From: JAUXEH01 sp965602945
GTDB taxonomy: Bacteria > Acidobacteriota > Aminicenantia > Aminicenantales > Aminicenantaceae
Length of the DNA stretch: 10,969 nt
Direction of reading: 5' to 3'
Assembly: GCA_965602945.1 (NCBI GenBank)
Contig: CBFDBC010000128.1
Coordinates: forward strand, 1-10,969
The first letter of the stretch is position 1. Every line of letters starts with the position of its first letter. The notes under the pieces were generated by a model, which saw only the letters and a program-made list of their open reading frames with translations, was not told the origin of the DNA and did no database searches. Both the position numbers and the translations under genes were made by a program. Below are positions 1 through 5,781 of the stretch, in pieces.

Positions 1-1759
1 AGGGATTGAATCCGGCGGAAAAATCGAGGCTGTATCCTGATCGAGGGTAATAGCGGAAGTACCCCTCGAAATCGGAGAATTCGGGGATCTCGCCGTCAAC
101 CAGGTAATTCTGCAGAGGGCTGGTCTCGGGCTCGAAATAGAACCGCTGCCCGAGCCGCAGGGTGACCAGGTCGCGGGTCCCGGTCTCCTCCTTGATCATG
201 AACTGATTGTTGATCCCATAGGACAGGAAATAATCCCGTATGAAAAACCGGGGTGTTATGATGCGGTCCGAGGCGGTGATCGGGCTGTCAAAAACGAAGT
301 TCAACGAGGGCTCCAGGACATGCTTGAGCTTGGGTTGGCCGTCCTTGCCGAAGAACACCTTGATAAAGGTCGGCCCCAGAAGCTCCAGGCTGCTCGAATG
401 GCTTTGCGTGAACAGGGGTTCATTCACCACCTTGTTGGATCCGGGTGCATAGCTCTGGAGGTAATAATCCAGATTGGCGGTAAAAGTGCCGTTGAGCGTC
501 ATCCAGGGGATGGAGTTGAAGGGCAGGAACAGAGTGGGACGGAAGAAGAAACTCTGGGATTTGCGCTGTGTGTCTTCCGCGTACTCGTCATCCCATCCGT
601 ATTCCCAGCTGTTAAAGGAGGTGTTGAAGGAAAAATACAGGGGAGAGAACAGCTTGATCCGCGAGGCCGTGAAACCCGCCTCCGGCAGGTTCAGCCGGAT
701 GATGGAACGGTCCCGGTCGCGGTAATAGGTCTCGAACCGGGAGACACGAACATTCCAGTTGAAGTAGGACCAGGAGCGTGCGAGGTAAACCTGGGAGCTC
801 CGGTTGGAAACCGTGGCACGCTTGAAATTGTTGTCGAACTCCCGCAGAAAATCGAAAGAGCTCTGCCAGTCCACATCCGCCACCAGCCGGAAATCGAAGG
901 GCAGGGGCTGGTTGTGGTTGAAGCGGACGATGTAGGCGTTCTTGGTGTCATACAGCGATTCGTCCTTGAATCGGAAATAGTAGAGCTGGACCTGGCCGCC
1001 GATGCCGCGTGGGAGGATGTAGCGGTATTCGGCCGCGGCCCCCAGGCCCCGCGTTGAAAAGTAATCCAGGTGAAAGGTGGCATCCATGTTGCGGCGCATG
1101 GCCCAGTAGAAACTCTGCGAGAAGACGAATCCCTTCTGGCCGTTGTAGCCTGCGGCCGGCATCAGGAAGCCCGTTGAGCGCTCCTCGTCCAGGGGATAGC
1201 GGAAATAGGGGAGATAGAAGACCGGGACCTTCTTGAGGTAGATCACGGAATTCCACATCTCAATGTAATCCTCTTTCTTGAAGTTCGCCTTGCTGCTGGT
1301 GAAGCGCCAGCGCGGGGTAGCCTGGCTGCAGGAGGTGAACCAGGCCCTCTCCATATGATAGAGATCCTGGTTGACACGCTCGACACGATCGGCCGCATAG
1401 GTGACGCTGGGCTGCACCTGGCCGTACACCTTGTCCAGGATCCCCTGTGTAGAATCCAGGTTGCCCTGGAGCTCCTCCATGGAGATCGTTTCTCCCGGCA
1501 GGTGGAGGGTGACCGGATCGCCGCGGGCCAGGATGTCCTTAGTCTCGGTGTCGATTTCGACCCAGTCGGCAAAGAGCGTCAGGTCCTTGTACTCGATACG
1601 GACCTTTCCCCAGGCCCGGGCGATGTTCTTCACCCGCTCCTCATTTTCAGCCACGATCTTGATCTCAGTGGCGGACACGGGGACCTGACCTCGCATCCAT
1701 CCGGGGAAAACCAGCACGCTCCCGGCCAGGACAAAGAGAAACCAACGCACCTTTGACAT
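1..1759 (-). CDS. lptD: LPS-assembly protein LptD (OstA/Imp), C-terminus cut by window edge
   Basis: LptD is the outer-membrane beta-barrel that, with the lipoprotein LptE, inserts lipopolysaccharide into the outer leaflet. The reverse strand is open for 586 codons from an ATG at 1759 to the window edge with no stop. Residues 1-25 look like a signal peptide (basic start, hydrophobic core). Residues about 28-135 fit the periplasmic OstA/LptA-like jellyroll domain. The hallmark junction follows: FTSC (141-144), PRWRF, then KKVPVFYLPYFRYP and RSTGFLMP. The remainder alternates aromatic and polar residues as barrel strands do, and includes HVLEPSLNF, a conserved-looking LptD stretch. Family members are about 700-800 residues, so roughly the last quarter is missing. 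An in-frame ATG at 1789 exists, but it would lie inside the promoter proposed here and would put ten residues before the signal peptide. No Shine-Dalgarno precedes either start. Only one cysteine (Cys144) is visible. Identification is firm; the start is moderately sure. Confidence 0.93.
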   Translation of the reverse strand, partial: MSKVRWFLFVLAGSVLVFPGWMRGQVPVSATEIKIVAENEERVKNIARAWGKVRIEYKDLTLFADWVEIDTETKDILARGDPVTLHLPGETISMEELQGNLDSTQGILDKVYGQVQPSVTYAADRVERVNQDLYHMERAWFTSCSQATPRWRFTSSKANFKKEDYIEMWNSVIYLKKVPVFYLPYFRYPLDEERSTGFLMPAAGYNGQKGFVFSQSFYWAMRRNMDATFHLDYFSTRGLGAAAEYRYILPRGIGGQVQLYYFRFKDESLYDTKNAYIVRFNHNQPLPFDFRLVADVDWQSSFDFLREFDNNFKRATVSNRSSQVYLARSWSYFNWNVRVSRFETYYRDRDRSIIRLNLPEAGFTASRIKLFSPLYFSFNTSFNSWEYGWDDEYAEDTQRKSQSFFFRPTLFLPFNSIPWMTLNGTFTANLDYYLQSYAPGSNKVVNEPLFTQSHSSSLELLGPTFIKVFFGKDGQPKLKHVLEPSLNFVFDSPITASDRIITPRFFIRDYFLSYGINNQFMIKEETGTRDLVTLRLGQRFYFEPETSPLQNYLVDGEIPEFSDFEGYFRYYPRSGYSLDFSAGFNP

Positions 1760-1766
1760 CAGAAAA

Positions 1767-1795
1767 ACTGTAGCACAAGGCCTTGGCATAATCAA
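1767..1795 (-). promoter_or_regulatory. candidate extended -10 promoter for lptD
   Basis: On the reverse strand, TTGATT (1795-1790, 4 of 6 to the -35 consensus) is followed after exactly 17 bp by TACAGT (1772-1767, 4 of 6 to the -10 consensus). TG-C precedes it, an extended -10 element. Initiation about seven bases downstream would fall near 1760, immediately at the lptD ATG, giving a leaderless or nearly leaderless transcript; this agrees with the absence of a Shine-Dalgarno. Inferred from sequence only. Confidence 0.4.
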
Positions 1796-1816
1796 TTCAA
1801 TCCGGCAGGGACTTTA

Positions 1817-1825
1817 TGCTAAAAT
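1817..1825 (+). promoter_or_regulatory. candidate extended -10 element for the AtpZ-like gene
   Basis: TGC-TAAAAT matches an extended -10 (TGn plus 5 of 6 of TATAAT). The -35 region is weak: TTCAAT at 1796-1801, 18 bp upstream, matches 3 of 6. Initiation would fall at about 1832, two bases before the ATG at 1834, so the transcript would be almost leaderless; only a poor AACAGG precedes that ATG. The element faces the lptD promoter candidate within the same 74-bp gap. Confidence 0.35.
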
Positions 1826-1833
1826 GAACAGGC

Positions 1834-2073
1834 ATGCCGGAAGAGACTCCCCCTCAACCCAAATGGCGCAAGGCCGCAGAGCTGAGCTCGTTGGGCCTCA
1901 TGCTGCCCTCCTCCATCGCAGTCGGGCTGTTCTTCGGGTACCAGTTGGACAAACTTCTGCACACGCATCCCTGGATGCTGCTGATATTTCTGCTCCTGGG
2001 CATCACATCCGGGTTCCTCAGCCTCTTCCGGGGCATCCGGAAGCTCTCCCCCCCTACCGATCCTCCCCCTTAA
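1834..2073 (+). CDS. atpZ: AtpZ/AtpI-family small membrane protein of the F-ATPase locus
   Basis: This 79-residue protein has a polar proline-rich start, then two hydrophobic hairpin segments: about residues 18-37, containing the glycine pattern AVGLFFGYQLD, and about 46-64, containing GITSGF, ending in a short basic and proline-rich tail. That layout (helix, G-x3-G-x2-LD, loop with HPW, second helix ending GF..LFR) matches the small AtpZ / 'F0F1-ATPase gene 1' family, whose members sit ahead of F0 genes and are linked to c-ring assembly or to cation handling. Its position two genes upstream of atpB supports the call. The ATG at 1834 lacks a good Shine-Dalgarno but lies just downstream of an extended -10 element. 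A 226-bp gap separates it from the next gene, so it may be transcribed separately. The family assignment is fairly sure; the precise function in this organism is not. Confidence 0.75.
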   Translation: MPEETPPQPKWRKAAELSSLGLMLPSSIAVGLFFGYQLDKLLHTHPWMLLIFLLLGITSGFLSLFRGIRKLSPPTDPPP

Positions 2074-2299
2074 AGTTCCCACGCCATCTGGGCTTTGCCC
2101 GATTTCATGGACACGCCGAAAAGTTATCCATATCAGCAGAAGAGGAGGTATGCCGTGGAAGATACAATTGCCGACCGACGGTGAAAAGGTGGGGTGAGGC
2201 GTAAAGCAATGGACAAGATGACGGCAAGGCTGATACACTACTCTCCTCCTCGCTCGGGCCGGGAAGGTGTCCGGCGAAGAGCGGGAAGGCAGCCGCGGC
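2074..2299 (+). other. non-coding gap between the AtpZ-like gene and atpI
   Basis: I see no convincing gene here. The stretch contains a strong Shine-Dalgarno-like AGAGGAGG (2141-2148), followed six bases later by a GTG that opens a nine-codon frame (2155-2184), then a promoter candidate at 2210-2239. Short frames at 2150-2197 and from 2209 have no family resemblance that I recognise. GGGC-TTT-GCCC near 2090-2100 is too short to call a terminator. Confidence 0.5.
2210..2239 (+). promoter_or_regulatory. candidate promoter for the atpI-atpB-atpE operon
   Basis: TGGACA (2210-2215, 5 of 6 to TTGACA) is followed after 18 bp by TACACT (2234-2239, 4 of 6 to TATAAT). TG-A immediately precedes the latter, an extended -10. 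Transcription would begin near 2246, about 54 bases ahead of the atpI ATG at 2300. No other comparable match was found between the two genes. This is a visual match only. Confidence 0.45.
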
Positions 2300-2689
2300 A
2301 TGACAGAGATCGCAGACGAAAAAATCCTTAGACGAATACCCTGGGAGATCCTGGCGCTGGCCCTGACCCTGGCGCTGGGAGCCCTGATCGTGTTCGACGC
2401 CCGCACCGGGTTGTTCGTATTCCTGGGCGGCGGATTGTCCTGCCTGGGATTTATCTGGCTCCGCCAATCCGTGACCCGTTTCCTGCGGTCGGACAAAAAG
2501 TATGCCGTCCGGACGGCACTGTTGCTTTACGGGCTGAGGCTCGTATTGATTATCGCCCTCTTTTTTATTATAATTCTCTTTTTTCCTGGGCGGATTTATG
2601 CCTTTGTCGCCGGGTTTTCCACGGTGATCCCGGTGTTTCTGGTTGAGGCGGTGGCCGCTCTTTCAAGACTGACACAATGGAAGCATTAG
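2300..2689 (+). CDS. atpI: ATP synthase subunit I-like membrane protein
   Basis: The 129-residue product, read from ATG 2300, has about four hydrophobic segments (roughly residues 15-31, 35-52, 71-93 and 98-118). A basic stretch, RFLRSDKKYAVRTALLLYGLR, links the second and third. This matches the ATP-synthase subunit I family (ATP-synt_I), an assembly helper for the c-ring found just before atpB. The frame extends upstream to a GTG at 2267, which would add 11 residues rich in Gly, Glu and Arg. I prefer 2300 because GGAAGG lies ten bases before it, whereas the GTG has GGGAAG directly against it. The gene overlaps atpB by 13 bp, so the two are probably translationally coupled. This is the second AtpI-type gene at the locus. 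Family fairly sure, function inferred. Confidence 0.8.
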   Translation: MTEIADEKILRRIPWEILALALTLALGALIVFDARTGLFVFLGGGLSCLGFIWLRQSVTRFLRSDKKYAVRTALLLYGLRLVLIIALFFIIILFFPGRIYAFVAGFSTVIPVFLVEAVAALSRLTQWKH

Positions 2690-3423
2690 AACACAGCCTG
2701 GCCATCGTCGAGGCCTTCAATAGGATCTTCGGAAAGCCGATCGCCGCCCTACTGGGGCTGTTGGGGATCCATGTGGAAGATCCCAACCACCTTTTCCCCG
2801 ACTATGTCGTGATGTGTCTCATCGTGGCCCTTCTGCTCATTGTTCTCATGGGCCTGGCCGCCCGAAGGGCAGGGACGGTTCCCTCCAAGCGCCAGAGCCT
2901 CCTCGAACTGATCATCCAAGCCTTCGAGGGGCAGCTGGTCGAGATCATCGGCGAGAAAGGCAGGCAGTTCCTTCCCCTGATCGCCACCATCGGATTGTTC
3001 ATATTTGGCTGCAACCTGATCGGACTGGTCCCCGGATTCATGTCCCCCACCAGCAAGCTGACGGTGACCGCCGCCTGCGCCCTGGTGGTCTTTTTCTATT
3101 ACCACTGGCAGGGGATCAAGGCGCAGGGCCCGGTCCAATATCTCAAGCATTTTTTCGGCCCCATCCCGGCCCTGGCTCCGCTCCTGCTGCCCATCGAGAT
3201 CATCAGCCATTTCTCCCGGGTTGTATCGCTGTCCATCCGTCTCTTCGGCAACATCTTCGCCGAAGAACTGTTGATCGTGGTCATGGCCTCCATCATCCCC
3301 TTCTTCCTGCCGCTGCCGTTCATGGCCGTCGCGCTCTTCACCTCGTTCATCCAGGCGTTCGTTTTCGTACTGCTCGCCTGTATCTACATCGCGGGTGCCG
3401 TGGCCCATGAAGAAGAACACTAA
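2677..3423 (+). CDS. atpB: F-type ATP synthase F0 subunit a
   Basis: Subunit a is the membrane stator that provides the two ion half-channels against the rotating c-ring. The 248-residue protein has hydrophobic segments near residues 41-62, 97-120, 125-142, 165-180 and 190-243. The defining motif is SLSIRLFGNIFAEE (184-197), in which Arg188 corresponds to the essential Arg210 of E. coli. The last helix carries FIQAFVF (224-230), whose Gln226 matches the conserved glutamine facing that arginine. The C-terminus is short and acidic-histidine (HEEEH). The length is normal for bacterial subunit a. The ATG lies inside the end of atpI and has no clear Shine-Dalgarno, consistent with coupling. It is followed after 18 bp by atpE. 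Identification is firm. Confidence 0.97.
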   Translation: MEALEHSLAIVEAFNRIFGKPIAALLGLLGIHVEDPNHLFPDYVVMCLIVALLLIVLMGLAARRAGTVPSKRQSLLELIIQAFEGQLVEIIGEKGRQFLPLIATIGLFIFGCNLIGLVPGFMSPTSKLTVTAACALVVFFYYHWQGIKAQGPVQYLKHFFGPIPALAPLLLPIEIISHFSRVVSLSIRLFGNIFAEELLIVVMASIIPFFLPLPFMAVALFTSFIQAFVFVLLACIYIAGAVAHEEEH

Positions 3424-3441
3424 CTCATAAGGAGAGAGAAT

Positions 3442-3783
3442 ATGCAAAAACACCTAAAAGCGATCTTTATGCTCCTCTTTTTTGCTGCCGTGATGAGCGC
3501 CCCGCTGCTCGCACAGGACACCGAACTTTCAGACAACCGCACCTCCGTCATGAAATGGTCGCTGATCGTCGGTGGAGCCATCATCGCATTGGCCGCCGCC
3601 GCAGGAGCCTACTGCCAGGCAAAGTCCATCAGCAGCGCCTGTGAGGGCATCTCCCGGAACCCGGCCTCGGCCCCGCACATCCGTTTCCTGCTCATCTTCG
3701 GGCTGGTCCTGATCGAAACCCTGGTCATCTACACCCTGCTGATCTCGATCATAATCCTCATGGTGAACTGGGGTAATATCTAA
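3442..3783 (+). CDS. atpE: F-type ATP synthase F0 subunit c, with N-terminal signal-peptide-like extension
   Basis: Subunit c forms the rotor ring of F0. At 113 residues it is longer than the usual 75-90 because residues 1-25 form a signal-peptide-like segment (basic MQKHLK, hydrophobic core, then SAPLLAQ). The mature hairpin follows: helix 1 at about 38-66, the polar loop SRNPAS (71-76, the conserved R-N/Q-P turn), and helix 2 at about 82-109. The ion-binding carboxylate is Glu92 in LIETLVIY. Gln59 in helix 1 is 13 residues before the loop arginine, the same register as Gln32 of the Ilyobacter sodium enzyme, and Thr93 and Tyr97 match its Ser66 and Tyr70. The position of its Thr67 is Leu here, so sodium coupling is possible but unproven. 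A good Shine-Dalgarno, AAGGAGAG, precedes the ATG. No atpF follows. Confidence 0.95.
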   Translation: MQKHLKAIFMLLFFAAVMSAPLLAQDTELSDNRTSVMKWSLIVGGAIIALAAAAGAYCQAKSISSACEGISRNPASAPHIRFLLIFGLVLIETLVIYTLLISIIILMVNWGNI

Positions 3784-3794
3784 CCCGGAGCGAT

Positions 3795-4670
3795 ATGATC
3801 CACTCTGTCTTCGACACCCTCAGTACCACCTTCAAGAGGTTCGGTGAAGACAGGTGCTTTAACTTCTCTATCACGGTATCCTATTTTGCCCTCCTCTGCG
3901 CCATCCCGCTGGTGGGGCTCTTCATCTTCTTCACCACCAAGATCCTGGGGAGCGAGGATATCGCCATCAACAGCCTCAATATACTTTCAGACGAATTTTT
4001 CGCAAAGATGGACCCGCTGTTTTTCGAGCGGGTCCAGGTCATCTCCCGGGATGTCTCGAACCTTAGCTGGTTCGGGCTGGCCGGGTCCTTCATAGCCGCC
4101 AGCTTCATGTTCTCCAACCTCATCTACGCCATCAACTACATCTTCCGGGCCCACTACAAGAAATCTTTCTTTTACAACCGGCTGATGGAGTATCTCATCA
4201 TGTTCGTGATGGGCATCATCATGCTCATCTCCCTCTCCATCACCGTGATCTGGACAGGGCTCGAGCGGGCCATCCGGGAGAGCGCACTCTTCGCCGAGTA
4301 CGTCAATCCCAAGGTCATGTCGCTGGTGAACAACTTTTTCCTCCAGTACCTCATCCCTGTCACGCTGACCTTCCTGGTCTTTTTTGTCCTGTACAAATTC
4401 ATCCCGGAGATAAAGGTCTATACCAGGCCCGCCGCCCTGGCCGCGCTGGCCAGCACGCTGCTCTGGGAGGTCTTCAAGCGGATATTCGCCTTCTACGTGG
4501 CCCATTTCTCAGCCGTAGGGGTGGTCCTGACCCGGTTGGTGCAGGGCACCCTCACATCCATCATCTTCTTCCTGCTGTGGATCACTCTTTCGCTGGCGAT
4601 CCTGTTCTGGGGTGCAGAGCTGGCCGCGGTCTTGAACGAGCGAACCCATGAAAAAACAGCCACAGGATAA
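3795..4670 (+). CDS. YihY/BrkB-family inner membrane protein
   Basis: The 291-residue protein has about six hydrophobic segments (near residues 24-48, 92-116, 131-154, 183-202, 212-232 and 247-280). It shows the features of the YihY / 'virulence factor BrkB' family (formerly linked to ribonuclease BN): an early ALLCAIPLVGLF segment, the central basic loop after the second helix (FRAHYKKSFF), and the C-terminal run ending LLWITLSLAILFWGAELAAV, whose W-x-x-L-S and GAEL features are typical. The biochemical function is unsettled; the old RNase BN name is considered mistaken. GGAG lies 5-8 bases before the ATG. It begins 11 bp after atpE and overlaps lpxD by 23 bp, so it belongs to the same operon and may serve envelope function. 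Family assignment is good; role unknown. Confidence 0.85.
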   Translation: MIHSVFDTLSTTFKRFGEDRCFNFSITVSYFALLCAIPLVGLFIFFTTKILGSEDIAINSLNILSDEFFAKMDPLFFERVQVISRDVSNLSWFGLAGSFIAASFMFSNLIYAINYIFRAHYKKSFFYNRLMEYLIMFVMGIIMLISLSITVIWTGLERAIRESALFAEYVNPKVMSLVNNFFLQYLIPVTLTFLVFFVLYKFIPEIKVYTRPAALAALASTLLWEVFKRIFAFYVAHFSAVGVVLTRLVQGTLTSIIFFLLWITLSLAILFWGAELAAVLNERTHEKTATG

Positions 4671-5688
4671 AAAACCCGTCACAACCGTAGCCGAGCTGGC
4701 CCGCCTGCTCGGCTGCCCCTACGATGGCGACGGGACCGTCGTGGTGACCGGGGCGGCGGACCTGAAGATCGCCGGGGAAGGAGAGGTCGTGTTCATGGCC
4801 CAAAAGAAGTTCCGCCCGATGCTGGAGATCTCTCGGGCTTCCGCCGCCATCCTGCCCCCCGACGAGCCCTGCGACCGCATGCCCGTCATCCGCTCTTCCG
4901 ACCCCCGACGGGCCTTTGTCCAGGCCCAGGAATTCTTTTTCACTCCCCATCGGCCGGCGCCGGGGGTACATGCTCAGGCGCAGGTTTCGGACACCGCCCG
5001 CATCGAACGGGATGTGTCCGTGGGGGCCTTCTCGGTGATCGGGGACGGTGCCGAGATCGGAGGGGGCACCGTGATCCACCCGCATGTCACCATCTATCCC
5101 GGTGTGAAGATCGGGGAGGACTGTGTCATCCACTCCCAGGTCTCACTGCGGGAGGATGTCGTTCTCGGGCGCAGGGTAATCCTCCACAACGGTGCCGTGA
5201 TCGGCGCGGACGGATTCGGGTACCTGCCCCCGGAAGATAATGCCCGCAAGAAGATCCCTCAGATGGGGACGGTCATCATCGAAGACGACGTGGAGATCGG
5301 GGCCAACTCGACAGTGGATCGCGGCACACTGGGGGACACCGTGATCCGCAAGGGAGTCAAGATCGACAACCTGGTCCAGGTGGCACACAACGTCGAGATC
5401 GGCGAGAACAGCGTGGTCATGGCCCAGGTGGGGATCGCGGGAAGCTCTCGCACGGGAAAAAACGTCATCCTGGCAGGGCAGGCCGGGATTCCGGACCACA
5501 TCGCTATCGGGGACAACGCCGTGGTCGCCGCCAAGACCGGCGTCGTCAAGGACGTCCCGGCCGATACAATGGTTTCCGGATCCCCCCACATGGACATCCG
5601 CACCTGGCGCAAGGCCAACGCAGCCTTTCCTCAGCTTTACGACCTGCTCAAAGAATTCAAGAAGATCAAGAAGAAACTCGACAAATAG
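4648..5688 (+). CDS. lpxD: UDP-3-O-acylglucosamine N-acyltransferase LpxD
   Basis: LpxD adds the second hydroxyacyl chain, from acyl-ACP, to UDP-3-O-acylglucosamine, the third step of lipid A synthesis, in the cytoplasm. The 346-residue protein has the N-terminal uridine-binding domain (about 10-100). A left-handed beta-helix of hexapeptide repeats follows (about 107-300; for example ARIERDVSVGAFSVIGDGAEI). The lipid-binding signature VIGADGFGY is at 184-192. The catalytic histidine is His247 in NLVQVAHNVEIG, equivalent to E. coli His239, followed by the conserved AGS segment. The C-terminal tail (about 315-346) is helical and very lysine-rich (KKIKKKLDK), as expected of the acyl-carrier-protein-recruiting helix. 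Length is normal. The start overlaps the YihY-family gene by 23 bp with only a weak GAGCGA ahead of the ATG. With lptD nearby it shows the cell makes LPS. Identification is firm. Confidence 0.97.
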   Translation: MKKQPQDKKPVTTVAELARLLGCPYDGDGTVVVTGAADLKIAGEGEVVFMAQKKFRPMLEISRASAAILPPDEPCDRMPVIRSSDPRRAFVQAQEFFFTPHRPAPGVHAQAQVSDTARIERDVSVGAFSVIGDGAEIGGGTVIHPHVTIYPGVKIGEDCVIHSQVSLREDVVLGRRVILHNGAVIGADGFGYLPPEDNARKKIPQMGTVIIEDDVEIGANSTVDRGTLGDTVIRKGVKIDNLVQVAHNVEIGENSVVMAQVGIAGSSRTGKNVILAGQAGIPDHIAIGDNAVVAAKTGVVKDVPADTMVSGSPHMDIRTWRKANAAFPQLYDLLKEFKKIKKKLDK

Positions 5689-5693
5689 CCTTG

Positions 5694-5776
5694 GGGGTCA
5701 GGCTTTGATAAGTTTGATAACTCAAACCAGATTCATGTATGGACGAGAGTTATCAAACTTATCAAAGCCTGACCCC
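5694..5776. repeat. perfect 30-bp inverted repeat (REP/MITE-like) between convergent genes
   Basis: Arms at 5694-5723 and 5747-5776 are exact reverse complements over 30 bases, separated by a 23-base loop. The outer end reads GGGGTCAGGC. The inner part carries a near-exact tandem of nine bases, TTTGATAAG then TTTGATAAC (5704-5721). The element begins five bases after the lpxD stop and ends five bases before the trxB stop. No T-run follows either arm, so it is not a classical intrinsic terminator, though such a stem could stabilise or end both transcripts. The outer ten bases recur in the palindrome at 7051-7071, which suggests a dispersed genomic repeat. Confidence 0.85.
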
Positions 5777-5781
5777 GATGA

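Noticed and set aside
320..1057. Plus-strand open frame of 245 codons
   Set aside because: Antisense to lptD, whose continuous frame and family motifs explain the region.
2209..2331. Basic 40-codon frame before and into atpI
   Set aside because: It overlaps the proposed promoter and the start of atpI in another frame, has no good ribosome site, and resembles no family that I know.
2749..3453. Minus-strand open frame of 234 codons
   Set aside because: Antisense to atpB; rich in Asp, Glu, Gly and Gln from reversed hydrophobic codons.
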